From Azolla caroliniana (lineage: Eukaryota > Polypodiophyta), in assembly GCA_043228905.1 (NCBI GenBank), contig JBHGNT010000010.1:13764001-13828000 (forward strand): a stretch of 64,000 bases of DNA, read 5' to 3'. Below, piece by piece: positions 11,155 to 22,896 of the stretch; the stretch's first letter is position 1, and each line of letters starts with the position of its first letter. The translations under genes and the position numbers were made by a program. A model generated the notes under the pieces. That model saw only the letters and a program-made list of their open reading frames with translations, made no database searches and was not told the origin of the DNA.

Positions 11155-12672
11155 ATGATAGTCGGCATCGTTGGCCGAGAAAGGGCAAGGGCGGAGGAGC
11201 GACTTCGAGCGTGCGGAGTTCTCGGCCCGGACGAGGAAATCAGCGGGGCCGTGGAGGCGGTCTCCTTCGACGACACCTTGGGGATGCTGAGGAAGGTAGC
11301 CGGAGAAGACCTGAACGAAGACCAGACGATACCGGTATGTTCCGAAGAGATGTACGAAGTAATCGCAAACTTCAGTCGGGGGCTCGGGTCGGATCGGACG
11401 GCCCGGGTTAGCACGAAGTACAAGACTGTGGACCGGAAGGTAAGGCCCGTCGCGGCACCCTTACCAGAGGGCAGCGAGTCCCGAATCAGAGGGGTTGCAT
11501 CGGACCCCAGTTTACGAGATCCGGCCTGCATAGGACACACCTTCACCGACGGGACGCTCCGAGAGCTCAAGATCGGTGGGGGCGGGTTCCTACTGCCGGC
11601 GGAGGAAAACCGGTTTCGGAGAATGCTCGGAAGGCACGGGAAAGCCTTCACGTTTTCACCGGAAGAGATCGGGTGCGTAGACCCGACGATTGTGGAGCCG
11701 ATGGTGATATTCACGGTACCACATGTGCCGTGGAATCTCAAGCCGATTCCAGTACCGAGAGCCCACATCCCGAGGTTGATGGAGCTATTGAGGCAAAAGG
11801 TCGATATGGGCATTCTCGAACCGTCGAGTGCCCCATACTCGAACCGATGGTTTACCGTACCAAAGAAAAACGGAACATTGCGCTTCATTCAGGACATGCA
11901 GCCGGTCAACAGAGTGACCATTCGGAACACAGGAATCGGACCGACCATAGACGAGTTCGCAGAGGCCTTCGCCGAAAGGTCGATTTACTCGGTCCGTGAT
12001 CTGTACTCGGGGTACGACCAGTTCCAGCTAGCCGTGGAGAGCAGAGACATTACGACGATGCGAACCCCCCTCGGCCTAGTGCGAATGTGTACCCTGCCAC
12101 AAGGAGGGACCAACTCGGTGGCCCACATGGTGAATGCAATGAACAAGGTACTGAGGGATTGCATCCCGGACATCACCATGTCGTTTCTAGACGACATCCC
12201 TATCAAAGGGTGCCCGGTGGAGGAGAAGGACGAGACAGTCGGGCCGGACGGATGCCGGCGATTCGTGGCGACACACATCGACGACTGCGAGAAGGTGCTA
12301 CAGAGGCTAGAGGAAGCGAGGCTCACCTTCTCCGGGGAGAAATCGGCCTTCGGGCAATCGGAAATCCTGGTGGTCGGACACCTATGTGGACCATATGGCC
12401 GGAAGCCGTCTCCGGCAAAGGTAGAAGCCATTTCCGCGATGAAGACCGGCTGTAGCTCGGTTACAGAAGTTCGGAGGTTCCTGGGGGCATGCGCATTCTA
12501 CCACATATGGATCCCGCATTACGCCCACGTTGCGGAGATGCTATACGGGTTGCTGAAGAAAGGGCGAAAATTCGAGTGGCGAGACGAGCACACGGAGTCG
12601 GTCCGGAAGCTGAAGGAAGCTCTTGCGGCAGCACCGGCGCTCCGGAAGGCTGTCTACGAGAAGGGTACCTAG
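11155..12672 (+). pseudogene. G1 reverse transcriptase
   Basis: The RT domain runs from about 11740 (IPRLMELLRQKVDMGILEPS) through VPKKNGTLRFIQDMQPVN, YSVRDLYSGYDQF and LPQGGTNSVAHM to the catalytic FLDD at 12184-12195, then GHLCGPYGRKPSPAKVEAI and the RT tether (VRRFLGACAFYHIWIPHYA). Both catalytic Asp residues are intact. TAG at 12670-12672 interrupts the frame just before RNase H. The same frame continues, so this is one polyprotein broken by a point change. Confidence 0.85.
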
Positions 12673-14241
12673 GTATACATAACGGTGGATACGAGTCCGA
12701 CCGGGATCGGATGGGTCGTCAACCAAGAAGACGGGGACGGCATTCGATTCCCGATCCAATTCGGCGCGAAGGTCCTCAGTGAACGACAGCGAGGGTACGC
12801 CCAGGTTAAACGCGAACTCTGGGGTATCGTTTCGGCAGTAAAGGCCGACAAAGACTACCTGATCGGGACAGAAGTGGTTATCGAGACGGATTGCCTGCTG
12901 ATTCTCGGCATGGTTTCCGGATGCGCGACACTGGACCTGGCGATGCTCAGGTGGATAGCGTACATCAAGTCCCTGGACCCGGAAATACGACACATTTCCG
13001 GAAAAGACAACGCCATGGCCGACATGCTTTCGAGGGCGAGGTTTGATGACGAGGACAGCATGGTTTCGGAGGACGAAGAAGTCGGCGTGTACTTCTTCGA
13101 GGAGGCGTACGTGACGACTGATGGGGCGAGCACTCCGGCACTTAACGGCTTCGACGAGAGCAAGTACGACGGCGAGTGGCTCCAGATCGGTGGGTTTTTT
13201 AGGACAATGACGCCGGATGCGTCATGGACGAGGGACGAGGCAAACCGGATCCGGAAGAAAGCATACCGATTCTTTCTCCGGGACGGATACTTATGGAAGC
13301 ACCCGAAGAAGAGGAACGGCGTCCCGCTCCGGGTGGTGGCGATGAAGGAAGAACAGGAGCTGCTGACGGCCTACCACGACAGCCCTTGGGCTGGACACCG
13401 TGGAACGTGGGCCACGTTCGAGAAGATAAAGGGGAAGTACTGGTGGCTGGGACTGTACCGGGACGTGCATCGGTTCGTGACAACTTGCGAGAGCTGTCAG
13501 ATGCACTCCATAGTCCGACATCGGGACGAGCTTCACCCTACGTACCCTCCGACCATCCACTTCAAATGGATGGTAGATCTGGTGACGATGCCGATGGGAG
13601 TAGGACAGATGTGGTATCTGGTCCTGGCTCGGGAAGATCTGACGAACCAGGTAGAAGGCCGAGCCCGTCAGAACAAATCGACCGCGGCCGTGTGTCGGTT
13701 CCTGATAGAGGTCGTGATATGCCGGTACGGGTGCGTCGGGAAGATCGTGGCTGATCGCGGGGAGTTGGACGCCGAAGAGGCCGAGGAGCTGTTCGACCGG
13801 CTAGGAGTCAAGCTCTCGCTTACCACTGCGTACAATCCGGAGGCGAATGGGAAGGTGGAGCGCGGACACGGACCGATCGTCAAGGCGTTAGTTCGGGCAT
13901 GCGGAGGTCAAGTCGGGAACTGGCCGCGGCTGTTGCCTTACGCGTTGTGGGCGGACCGAACTACGCACAGTTCGGTAACCGGATTCATGACGGCAAAACT
14001 CATGTTTGGGCAGAAGCCGGTCATGCCGATGGAACGTACGATCTCCTCGTGGGCAACCGTGGACTGGAGAGACGAGATGAGCCGGGAGGAACTGCTGGCG
14101 GCGCGTATACGACAACTCGAGCGAAGACCGGAGGACGTGGAGCAGGCTGCGGAAAAGCTTCGGGAAGCAAGGGTGAGGAACAAAGGCCGGTTCGACCGAA
14201 CGCACCGGCTCCGACCGAAGAAGATCGAGGAAGGCGACTAG
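12673..14241 (+). pseudogene. G1 RNase H and integrase
   Basis: RNase H starts at VDTSPTGIGWVV (12685) with later Asp/Glu residues in KRELWGIVSAV, IETDCLL and ISGKDNAMADMLSRA. The integrase zinc region shows His-His-Cys-Cys (HDSPWAGHRG ... TTCESC, 13375-13500). The core has D in MVDLVTM, D in VADRGELD and E in NGKVERGHG. TAG at 14239-14241 replaces the TGG present in copy 1 at 470-472, a direct demonstration of a G-to-A stop. Confidence 0.9.
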
Positions 14242-14583
14242 GTGCTAGTCTACGACAGCAGCCTTGACAACCAGCACCGAGCGACACGGAAGTTCGCGAG
14301 AAGGTGGTTCGGGCCTTACGTGGTACAAAGCGCCAACGACAACGGGACGTACCATCTGGCGGAACTCGACGGTACGAGAATGGTGATACCGGTAGCGGGG
14401 AAGCGGATCAAAGCGTTCAAGAAGCGTCATGACGACGAGCCGGATCCGTTGGCCTGGACCGCGACGACGAACGATCCGAAACCGAGGAAGAACCAACGGG
14501 CGGGGAATGAAGGCTGGACCGGTTTTCTCCGTCCCAACTCAATTTGGCGCATGCCGGTGGATGCGCGGTTAGGTGGGGGCGGA
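14242..14583 (+). pseudogene. G1 integrase C-terminal domain and polypurine tract
   Basis: This is the in-frame continuation after the TAG: YDSSLDNQHRATRKFARRWFGPYVV, the GPF/Y-type module that helps integrase bind DNA, then a short acidic tail. The purine tract AGGTGGGGGCGGA abuts the LTR at 14584. No chromodomain is visible. Confidence 0.8.
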
Positions 14584-15194
14584 TGTCGTGAAGAAAACCG
14601 TCCACAAGCGGAATCGGTGCACAGGAGCGTAGGAACCGGCTCTTCTCGAATGTTGTCCATAGAAGATCCTAGGCGGGTAGATTTAGTGGGTAGGAAGTAA
14701 AGGGGAAACGGCTCCTTCCTTGCCTATAAAAGGGAGGGAGACGAGAAGGGGGGGGGATCGCGCAGAGTCGAGGACGAAGTGCTGTCGGTTTGCGTGCGAA
14801 GGCTTCTCTCTCTCTCTCTGGTTCGCAGATTCCATAGCTCCTTTTGTGCAGGTTTCGGGAGGCTCGCGCTGCTCTGAGGAATGCCCGAGTGCTTCCGGCA
14901 GCACCTCCAACCTACTCCTTCCTTTCTGTGCGTTTACGAACAGGTATCGACATCTGTTCGCCGGCCTGTTCGGTTGTAACCGACTTCGTGTTTTGTTGTC
15001 TGTCTTTGTTAATACATACATACATTCGTGCCTCTCTGTGTCGTTGTCCCACTCGCGTCTTTGTGTCGAAGGGCCGTGTCCCTGTGAATTTACTCTCACA
15101 CGTAGTGGGTCTCTTTTCTTTTCTCTCTTGCTCTTTGGTACAGGACCCCCGAGGTCCCGCCTCATTCCACGCATCCGCGAGAAATACCTTGACA
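14584..15194 (+). repeat. 3' LTR of G1
   Basis: It is the gap-free partner of 8264-8874. The last bases (CCTTGACA versus CCTCAACA) differ most. The right flank ACGTAGCC resumes the Gypsy-D frame (VARVKEEIDKLLKAGFIRPVK). Confidence 0.9.
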
Positions 15195-16136
15195 ACGTAG
15201 CCCGTGTAAAGGAAGAAATTGACAAGCTCTTGAAAGCGGGGTTCATCAGACCAGTAAAATAGACCACATGGTTGAGTCTAATAGTGGTGGTGGTGCCAAA
15301 GAAAAATGGGAAAATACGTGTGTGCATCGATTATCGTAAATTGAACGTCGTTACAATTACGAACACGTTTCTCTTACCATTTATGGATAGTGTATTAGAC
15401 ACGATCGCAGGCCATGACATGTATAGTATTTTGGATGGCTTTAGCGGATACAATCAAGTACGAATGCACCCAGACGATCAGGGGAAGACTGCATTCATCA
15501 CGGACTGGGGAGTATTTGTAATAGTGGTTATCATGTTCGGCCTAAAGACGGCCCCCACCACGTTTCAACGAACTATCACGGAAATCTTTGGTGAATTTAT
15601 ACCTGGGTTTATGCAAGTATTTCTCGATGTCTTCGTAGTATATGGGATGCAAGGAGAACATTTTAGCCATTTGCGGCTATGTTTGGAACAATGCCGTACC
15701 GCGCGCCTCAGCCTTAATCTTGCTAAATGCGTATTCAAGGTCACAAATGGAGCTCTGCTTGGACACATCGTGAGTAAGGGAGGGGATTGCGGTAGATCCC
15801 AAAAAAATTAAGGCTATCATGGAATAAAAAACTCCTAGTAACACAAAAGCTCTCAGTCGCTTCCTCGGGTAAATACGTTGGCATAGCCGTATGTTACGAT
15901 ACTTTGCGGATTTCCCTATCCCCTTGCACGCCGCAGTACACCGTACTCCATTCAAATGGACGACAACAGAAGATAAGGCATACGAGGTACTCAAAGTAAT
16001 GTCGATCCAAGCGCTTGTCGTACAACCCCCCAGACTGGTCTAAATCATTCCACGTATTTGTGGATACCTCCGATATTGCAATCGGTAGCGCGGTAATGTA
16101 GCTCACTGAGCCTAGTTGGTACTGACCGGTATACTA
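15195..16136 (+). pseudogene. Gypsy-D pol, segment 2 (RT)
   Basis: It encodes VKEEIDKLLKAGFIRPV, VVPKKNGKIRVCIDYRKLN, MYSILDGFSGYNQVRMHP, FGLKTAPTTFQR and FMQVFLDVFVVY. The catalytic LDD has become LDV (about 15625). A TAG at 15260-15262 and a frameshift near 15785 follow, then degenerate RT-tether and RNase H sequence (SRFLG, RWHSRMLRYFADFPIPLHAAV). It is cut by the solo LTR at 16137. Confidence 0.85.
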
Positions 16137-16831
16137 TGTTGGGAAACAGGTCCCTCCGGATGGGAAGGAAGAAGATCAGTGACGATGAACAAACCCGGTA
16201 TGAACCGGATGAGGAGTACCCGGCTACGGAGAGCCGGATGGTGCAGGCCCGGTATGAACCGGATGAGGAGTACCCGGCTACGGAGAGCCGGATGGTGCAG
16301 ACCCGGTATGAACCGGATGAGGAGTACCCGGCTACGGAGAGCCGGATGGTGCAGGCCCGGTACGAACCGGAGGAAGAGACATATTCGTAAATATGTTTCT
16401 GAGAGCCCATTGGGGCTATATTTGTAAATAGGCTAAAAGTCATATTAGTATAAATATGACTTAGGGCAAACTAATATTAAAGTTGTTGTCATTTTCTTGT
16501 TGGTGCAAGAAGAAGAGAGAGCACGTAATAGTATACAGAGAGAGAGAGAGAGAACGAGGTCGTTGCCTCTGTTGTAACCGCCGCCTGTGGCGAAGATCGT
16601 GAGTCCGAGGTCGTTGCCTCCGTGTACTCACTGTTTTGTACATTCATACATAGTGACAGTTTGCAGCCTGTGCGCTGCCGTGGTTTTTCCCCTAGTTTGG
16701 GGTTTTCCACGTTAACCTCCTGTGTATTCTTCCTCTCCTTTGTGTCGTGTTTTCGTTTCCTGTTTTCTGTGTATGAAAAGAATCTCGGTTGTGGCCGAGT
16801 CTTGCGCATAAGGAGCGTTGAGTTCCCGTCA
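16137..16831 (+). mobile_element. Solo Copia LTR with 54-bp internal repeats
   Basis: It runs TGTTGGGAAACAGG to CCCGTCA and is flanked by TACTA on both sides (16132-16136 and 16832-16836), so it is a bona fide insertion reduced to one LTR by recombination. It contains three 54-bp tandem units (starts 16194, 16248, 16302, partial at 16356), a TATA-like TATAAATATGACTTAG near 16450 and a GA run near 16538-16552. A related solo LTR lies at 29125-29882. Confidence 0.9.
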
Positions 16832-18019
16832 TACTACTCTAGCCGTAAATTATCGGATGCAGAGCGGAATTATTCAACAACAGAGTGCGAAGCCTTGGGG
16901 ATGATTTATAGCGTAAACAAATTCGGACATTACCTACTAGGGCGGAAGTTCACGTTTCATTTGGACCACATGACACTACTCTACTTAGTCGAGAAGCAGG
17001 GGTATGGATGCTGCTACTCCAGGAATTTGAATTCACAAACCAGCATCGGCCGGGTACACAACACGCCATAGCTGGCTGATTGTCTAAGCAGACTAGATAA
17101 TGGCGACAACGCAATAACACGAGATGAAGATTTCCACGACGCTGATATTTTGCAGGTTGCGGCTATAGCGACACAAGATGAGAAAAGTTTTCCGGACCAA
17201 TAGCTGATGGAGATGACCTACTTCTTGACAACGGGACGACCACCACCACAGCCACGAACAGACGAAAAGAAAAGACTCACAGTACAGAGCCACAATTTCT
17301 TCCTAGTTATGGGAGTCCTATATCATAAGGGGAGCGATGGTATATGGAGTTGCGGTATACGACAAGAGGAGAAGGAAGCCGTTTTACGTGAAGCTCACTG
17401 CAGAACGGTAGGAGGGCATTACGTAGGAGACGTTATGGCCCGAAAAGTATGGCATGCATGCCTTTGCTGGTCAACTATGCAAAAAGACGCATATCAATAT
17501 TGTAAAGAATGCGACCTCTGCCAATGCATGGGCCAACCTACGGAGCTCGCACGGATGCCGCACCAGCTAGTGCTCCCGCACGACCCCTTCGAGAAATTGG
17601 GTCTCGATTTTGTCGGCCCTTTTACTCTGGCAACGGCACGAATAGGGAATAAATATATCATAGTCGCCACGGATTATTGCACGAAATGGGTAGAAGCAAA
17701 AGAATTACGGGATAACACCACGACATTGATGGCAAAATTCTTATACGAGCACATTTGGTGCCATTTTGGCTACCCAATAGAACTCATAAACGATCAAGGA
17801 AGCCATTTTTTGAATATGGTTATCCACGACCTCACACACCATTACACCATAGTACATAAGAAGAGTAGACCGTATTATCCTCAGGCGAATGGATTAGTGG
17901 AATCAACAAATAAGACGCTGCAAAATATCCTGAAAAAAAATCGTTAATGAGAATAGAACGAACTGGGACACTAAGCTACATAACGCCTTGTAGGCTTACC
18001 ACATGAGCTACAAGACATG
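16832..18019 (+). pseudogene. Gypsy-D pol, segment 3 (RNase H end and integrase)
   Basis: RNase H continues as [23 protein letters not shown] ... [20 protein letters not shown], then a degenerate DALSR-like stretch. The integrase (17207-17947) has an HHCC zinc region (EAHCRTVGGHY ... YCKECDLC), D in LGLDFVGPF, D in LINDQGSHF and E in NGLVESTNK, so the catalytic triad itself is intact. Translation stops just after LKKNR. The coding sequence is then interrupted by Copia-E at 18020. Confidence 0.88.
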
Positions 18020-18475
18020 TGAAAAGAATTGCATGCGGAAGCAATATAGAAAACTGAACAACAGAAAACGCAGGTTTAATGGAAGGCTTAGGTTTGCACA
18101 ATACGCACAGGAGAGACAGAGAGAGAGAGAGTAAACACAAAACTTAATTCAAAAAGATAATACTCAATCTATACATAGGATGTGCTCAGTGAGCACTTTT
18201 ATATAAGCCCTGACAATTGGGCTTACACAAGTACTGATAGTACTTGATTGCTCATAAACGATCCTTGACTCTTACTCCCAAAACTATTCCTTACGAGGAA
18301 TATCTTTCTAACGGCTTTTCGGTTTACGCACCGATACGGCCTTCCTATGCACCGGTTTGCGTACCGGTTTACGCATCCGCTTTACGCACCGGTCCGGCCT
18401 AACCGATCGGTCCCAACCTGTCCGGTCCTCGGCTTGCTCAGCCGATCCAACTGATGTTGAACTTGTCTCTCAACA
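18020..18475 (-). repeat. 3' LTR of Copia-E
   Basis: On the minus strand it runs TGTTGAGAGACAAG to TTCTTTTCA. A pyrimidine-rich purine-tract complement (CTCCCCCTCAAG) follows at 18476. It contains a TATATAAG-like box (about 18200) and a TC/GA run near 18115-18131. Confidence 0.88.
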
Positions 18476-19363
18476 CTCCCCCTCAAGCTCAACTTGAGGC
18501 TCTTCAGGATCTTCCGGATCACCGCTCCGGTTCCTCCTGGCTCCACGCCTCGCTCGCGCTCCTCGACCTGTTCGACTCCGCGTGCTTCGACCCTTCCTGT
18601 TGGCTTGTCTGCTCCCACGGTCTTTCACAGCTTTCTTGCTGTCGCGGTGTTGGTGCTTCTCCTGCTGTCTTCTTCTCCACTTGGTCCTTGGTTGATTTAG
18701 TGCATCCGAATCAAACATCCGAACCGGCTCGGCTACCTCCGATCGGTTTTCGCTCTCGTTCGAGTTGGCTGTCTCCAACTCGTCTTCGGTCTTCTCGCCC
18801 TTGACGGCGTTATCTCCCCCATGCTTGGTTGACTTCGGCTCTTCCTTTCGGCTACTCCCCTTATGTCCGCTTCGGGATTCTTCCGCGGATCCGCCCTCGG
18901 CTTCTTCAGCCGATCCAAAATCGAATTCGTCATCCGACTCGGTGTCCCGGTCTTCTCCGCTCCTTTCTTGCTTCCTTCCATGGTCATTCGAGATGTCCCT
19001 CCCCCTCAAGTTTGGCACGTCGAGGTGACGCAATCCAAGTGCACCCGAGAATTGCCGCAACTTGTCCAGACCAAGGGGCTTGGTGAAGATGTCAGCAGTT
19101 TGCCGATCCGTCGAAACATATTGAAGTTCGACTTCACCAGAAAGAACACGCTCACGGACAAAAGGGTAGTGCACCTCAATGTGTTTGGTCCGTGCTTGGA
19201 AAATGGGGTTCTTTGCAAGCTGGATGCTGCTGAGGTTGTCGCAGTAGATCGTCGTCGGATCAGACACCTCCTCTTGTAGATCCTTAAGTAGCCGCTTCAA
19301 CCATATGGCTTTGCATGTTGCGACATCCGCTCCTCTATACAGCTTCGGTGCTCGACAACGCAA
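18476..19363 (-). pseudogene. Copia-E RNase H end and long basic C-terminal extension
   Basis: The frame (19363 to 18470) completes RNase H (YCDNLSSIQLAKNP, TKHIEVHY, TADIFTKPLG) and then continues for about 190 residues. First comes an acidic/serine part (ESDDEFDFGSAEEAE), then a strongly basic part (KWRRRQQEKHQHRDSKK, RSRTGRGARARRGARR) that ends at the purine tract. Copia polyproteins normally end soon after RNase H. The extension is also found in Copia-B, Copia-M and in pieces of Copia-F. Confidence 0.8.
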
Positions 19364-20507
19364 CTATCGGCTGCTTCTTGCTACTCCACGCTATTGCGGC
19401 ACTCCCAAGGGAGAACGCATATCCGGACGTGGATCGGCGATTGGCGGTGTTGCCGGCCCAATCAGCATCGGTGTAGCCAACCAACTGCGAGACTGTACCG
19501 GTATGATATAGCAGTCCCCGGTCCGTAGTGCCGCTTACGTACCGCAATACGCGTTGTGCACACTGAAGGTGCTCGTTGGTAGGTTGCGCCATAAACTGAT
19601 TGATCACCCCGACCGGATAACTGAGATGGGGTCGGGTGATTGTCAAGTAAATAAGGCTTCTGACAATTTGTCGGAACCTCGTCGGGTCGCACACCTTTCC
19701 GGAATTGGGGCGAAGCTTGACGGTTCTATCAAGAGCAATTGAGACGGACTTACAGTCTGCCATCCCGAATTTGAAGAGCATATACAACGCGTAATGGTGT
19801 TGGCTGATCAATATGTCTTCGGGGGTATGGATCACTTCGATGCCAAGGAAGTAATGAAGATATCCCAGATCCTTTATGTTGAACGATGCTGCAAGTTGGA
19901 GCTTCACGCGGTTGATTTCACCTACCTCAGTGCCGGTATTGACCAAGTCATCAACATAGAGTAAAATACTAACCGGCCTGAGTCGACCTTTCCGAATGAA
20001 CAGTGAGGAATCCGATTTTGACGTCGCAAAGCCCATTCGACGCAGACGATGCGTGATCTTCGCGTTCCAGGCACGTGGGGCTTGCTTCAGGCCATAAAGG
20101 GACTTCTTCAATCGGCACACTGCCGACGTGTTCATTCCGGAGTGAAATCCGGGGGGTTGTACCATGTACACTTGTTCCTCAAGCTCATCTTGCAGGAACG
20201 CATTCTTTACATCCATCTGATATAAGTGGCACCCCTTGGCCGCGGCTACCGCGAGCAAAACACGGACGGTCATCATCTTCGCGACCGGCGCAAACGTCTC
20301 ATCGTAGTCGATGCCGTGTTTCTGCGTGTAGCCTTTTGCTACTAACCGGGCCTTGTATCGGTTGACCGAGCCGTCGGTGTTGTACTTGACCTTGTACACC
20401 CACCTACATCCGATTAGCTTCACACCCTTCGGTGCGTCAACCAGGTCCCAGGTCTCATTTTCCGCTAGTGCGTGCATCCTTTCCTCCATTGCGGCGCGCC
20501 AATTCAC
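19335..20507 (-). pseudogene. Copia-E reverse transcriptase
   Basis: It is an open frame of 390 residues: [84 protein letters not shown] and an intact catalytic ILLYVDDLV, followed by the tether and the start of RNase H (YTDADWAGNTANRRSTSGY). It is the least damaged reading frame of this family in the window. A stop at 20508-20516 separates it from the upstream frame. Confidence 0.9.
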
Positions 20508-20510
20508 ATC

Positions 20511-21344
20511 CTAAGCAGCTTCTGCATAGCTCTTCGGCTCACGCACTTCTGCTGCACGGGTCATGTACGCATAGTGATGCACAATGTACTCGTTGTAACC
20601 GAACCGCCTAACTGGGTTCTTCTGGCGGGTAAATCGGTGTAATCGGTCATTAGCCGATGTCGAGGTCTTCTCAGCCGACACAGACTTCACTCTTGAAGGC
20701 CCGTCACCGCTTCCCTCGGAGCCGGACTCATGTCGGTCTGACTCGTTTCTATCCGCGCCAGAATCCGACACCTTTTTCTTCCCTTTCTATTTGCGCGTAA
20801 GCCATCTCCTTGGCTTCCTGCGCAGGGAATGTATGGCCGAGTCTCCACTATTCATCGACTCTTCATCGGACTGGTCGAAATGACTCAGTCGTCCATTCGG
20901 TCCACTTAACCGAAACGAAATCGGACTCTTTTCGAGGTTCCCGATTTCAGGCTTATTCGGAGGCACCTCAACCTCGTTGTCCTCATCGTCAAAACTCGGA
21001 TTGGAGGTGAGGTCCGAAGCCGGAGGCAAGTACCAGGACGCGGACTCATCAAACACAATGTCGCGGCTCACGCGCACTTGTTTGGTACACGAGTTATAGC
21101 ACTTATAACCCTTTTGCTCGTCGGAATAGCCGACCAAGATACACTTCTCGGCTTTCGCGTCCAACTTCCTCCTTTTCTCCTTCGGCACATGCACATACGC
21201 AATGCTACCGAAAACTCGTAAGTGTCGCAAGTTCGGCTTCGTTCCGAAATATAGCTCATGCGCTCCAGTTACACTCGTTGGGGAAAGGAAGTCGGTGTTG
21301 CTTCCCCAGCTGGCAGGCTTCACAAATTTGTGCCTTCCGGCCAC
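20511..21344 (-). pseudogene. Copia-E integrase C-terminal region and linker
   Basis: It begins, after a deletion junction near 21256, at AHELYFGTKPNLRHLRVFGSIAYVHVP, the region after the integrase catalytic core. A Ser/Asp-rich linker leads to RT (PVRRFGYNEYIVHHYAYM). Compared with Copia-C, about 400-500 codons holding the D-D-E core are gone. Confidence 0.8.
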
Positions 21345-21885
21345 TAAATTTGGGCAATCCGAACACTCCTTGTTTCGATTGCAGGTCTTGAAGCCGTTGG
21401 TAGTTGACGTGGCCTATCCACTTGTGCCATAAGTTGATGTCCGACTCGACTTTTTGTCCCTTCACGAACATTGCGGTGTCACCGTCAGTAGAGTCGAGGA
21501 TGAACATCCTCCCATCTCTACGCCCTTGCGCAATAATACAACCTTCTTCCTCAATGAAGCACCCGAGGTGTGTAAACCGAACTTGCATCCCCTGGTCGAC
21601 GATCTGCCCGATCGACACCAGATTCTTCGTGATGGTCGGAACGTGTAACACGTTCATAAGTTTCCCTTTCTGCCCAACATGGCTCAAGGGAACTTCACCG
21701 ACATTCGCGATCGGATGCGGAGTGTCGTCTCCGGTTGCGACTACTCCTGGTTGCGTTGGTTTCTCAAGATATGAGAACCACTCCTCGTGCCACGTCATGT
21801 GGTTTGACGCGCCGGAGTCGACGTACCACACCTCGTCCGATTTCGGGGCGGACTGCTTCATTGAGTTTGCTTCGTGTCTCGTCAC
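21256..21885 (-). pseudogene. Copia-E protease and GAG-pre-integrase domain
   Basis: It contains protease DEVWYVDSGASNHMTWH (the DSG triad intact), LMNVLHVPTITKNLVSIGQ and the HHCC-type GAG-pre-integrase domain (LWHKWIGHVNYQRL, CEACQLGKQHRLPFP). It stops at the deletion that removed the integrase core. Confidence 0.85.
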
Positions 21886-22826
21886 GAAGACTGACCCTTT
21901 TCCGGCTTCTCCGGATCCTTCGGCGTAGTGCGATCACTATCGGTTTCCTTTGTCGGTATGTCCGGAACCCGTCCTCTCCGACACGGCGCGCTTTTTCCAG
22001 CACTCGCTTTCCCTGTGGCCTTTTTGCCACAGTAACAGCATTCCGCGGCGGATTTCCCTTGCCGGTTCTCATCGCCTCGACTCCCCCTGTTTCCGGAGGG
22101 TCCGGAGTTGCTGTCGGCATCACTTCGGTGCTTTCTTCATTGATCCCGTCGGCCTCCTCCATTGCGTATCAACTCGCCTCGTCCGCCACAACCACGGGGC
22201 CTCTCTCCCTCTGTGTACAACATCTTGTTGTCGGCATGCGTGCTTGTCGACGCACCCGCATGGTTCTCCTCTATAAGGAGCATCGACTGTAAGTTGAAAA
22301 ACGATGGCGTATTCTCCCGAGTACACACAGTAGTTCGGAACACCCCGAACTTCGACGCCAAACCCCCGAGATAGACCTGGACCATCTTGCTTTCCTCGAT
22401 GTTCACATCGATGGAAGCTAAGGAATCGCATATGTCCTTAATCCTCGAGGTATAGTCAACCACCGACAAATCGTGTTGCCGTAGGTTGCTCAACTCCTGT
22501 CGGAGCTGAAGCTTCCTGGCTGTGGTGGTTGCGGTGAAAATCTTCTTTAGATTTTCCCACGCACCCTTCGGCGTTTTTGCATCCCGAACGTAGCTTAACA
22601 GTTGTTCGCCCACACAAGACGCGAAACAGTACTGCACTCTGCTCGCCGATTGTTCCCACGCCGGGAAGTCTTTGTGTGTCGAATCGGGTGCTGTGTCATT
22701 TGCTCCATCGACATAACTCCAGTAACCGTGTCCGAGCAGGTACTGGTGCATCTTGAAAGACCAAGATGCGTAGTTGTTTCTGTCGAGCTTCTTCGTCGGA
22801 AGCGAGCTAGCCATTCCTCTGTCCAT
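21886..22826 (-). pseudogene. Copia-E gag
   Basis: The start codon is at 22826 (MDRGMASSLPTKKLDRN). The frame is open for 229 residues with WSYVDGAND, PKGAWENLKKIF and a SMLLIEENHAGAST segment. A frameshift near 22130 precedes the zinc knuckle (ECCYCGKK, near 22030). It is closely related to Copia-C gag. Confidence 0.85.
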
Positions 22827-22896
22827 CGGTTTTCTTGTTCTTCTTTGTTGGTTTTCCCTTCAAGCAAAGTTGACTGCCGAGGTTCTCAACCCTTGC

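Larger units (their letters stand above)
8264..15194 (+). mobile_element. Complete G1 Gypsy element (6.93 kb)
   Basis: It has two LTRs of 611 bp at a fixed offset of 6320 bases, with about ten differences seen by eye (mostly transitions). A Trp-tRNA primer-binding site, gag-protease-RT-RNase H-integrase order and a purine tract are all present. Flanks are ACGT on both sides (8260-8263 and 15195-15198), a short target duplication inside the Gypsy-D RT gene. The element is markedly GC-rich compared with regions further right. Four internal stop codons make this copy non-autonomous. Its protein sequences recall, from memory, Gypsy elements common in fungi. That affinity needs a search. Confidence 0.9.

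Noticed and set aside
16116-16427. ORF with repeated PDEEYPATESRMVQ blocks as a repeat protein
   Set aside because: It lies wholly in a solo LTR and its open frame follows from a 54-bp unit lacking stops. There is no sign of a gene.
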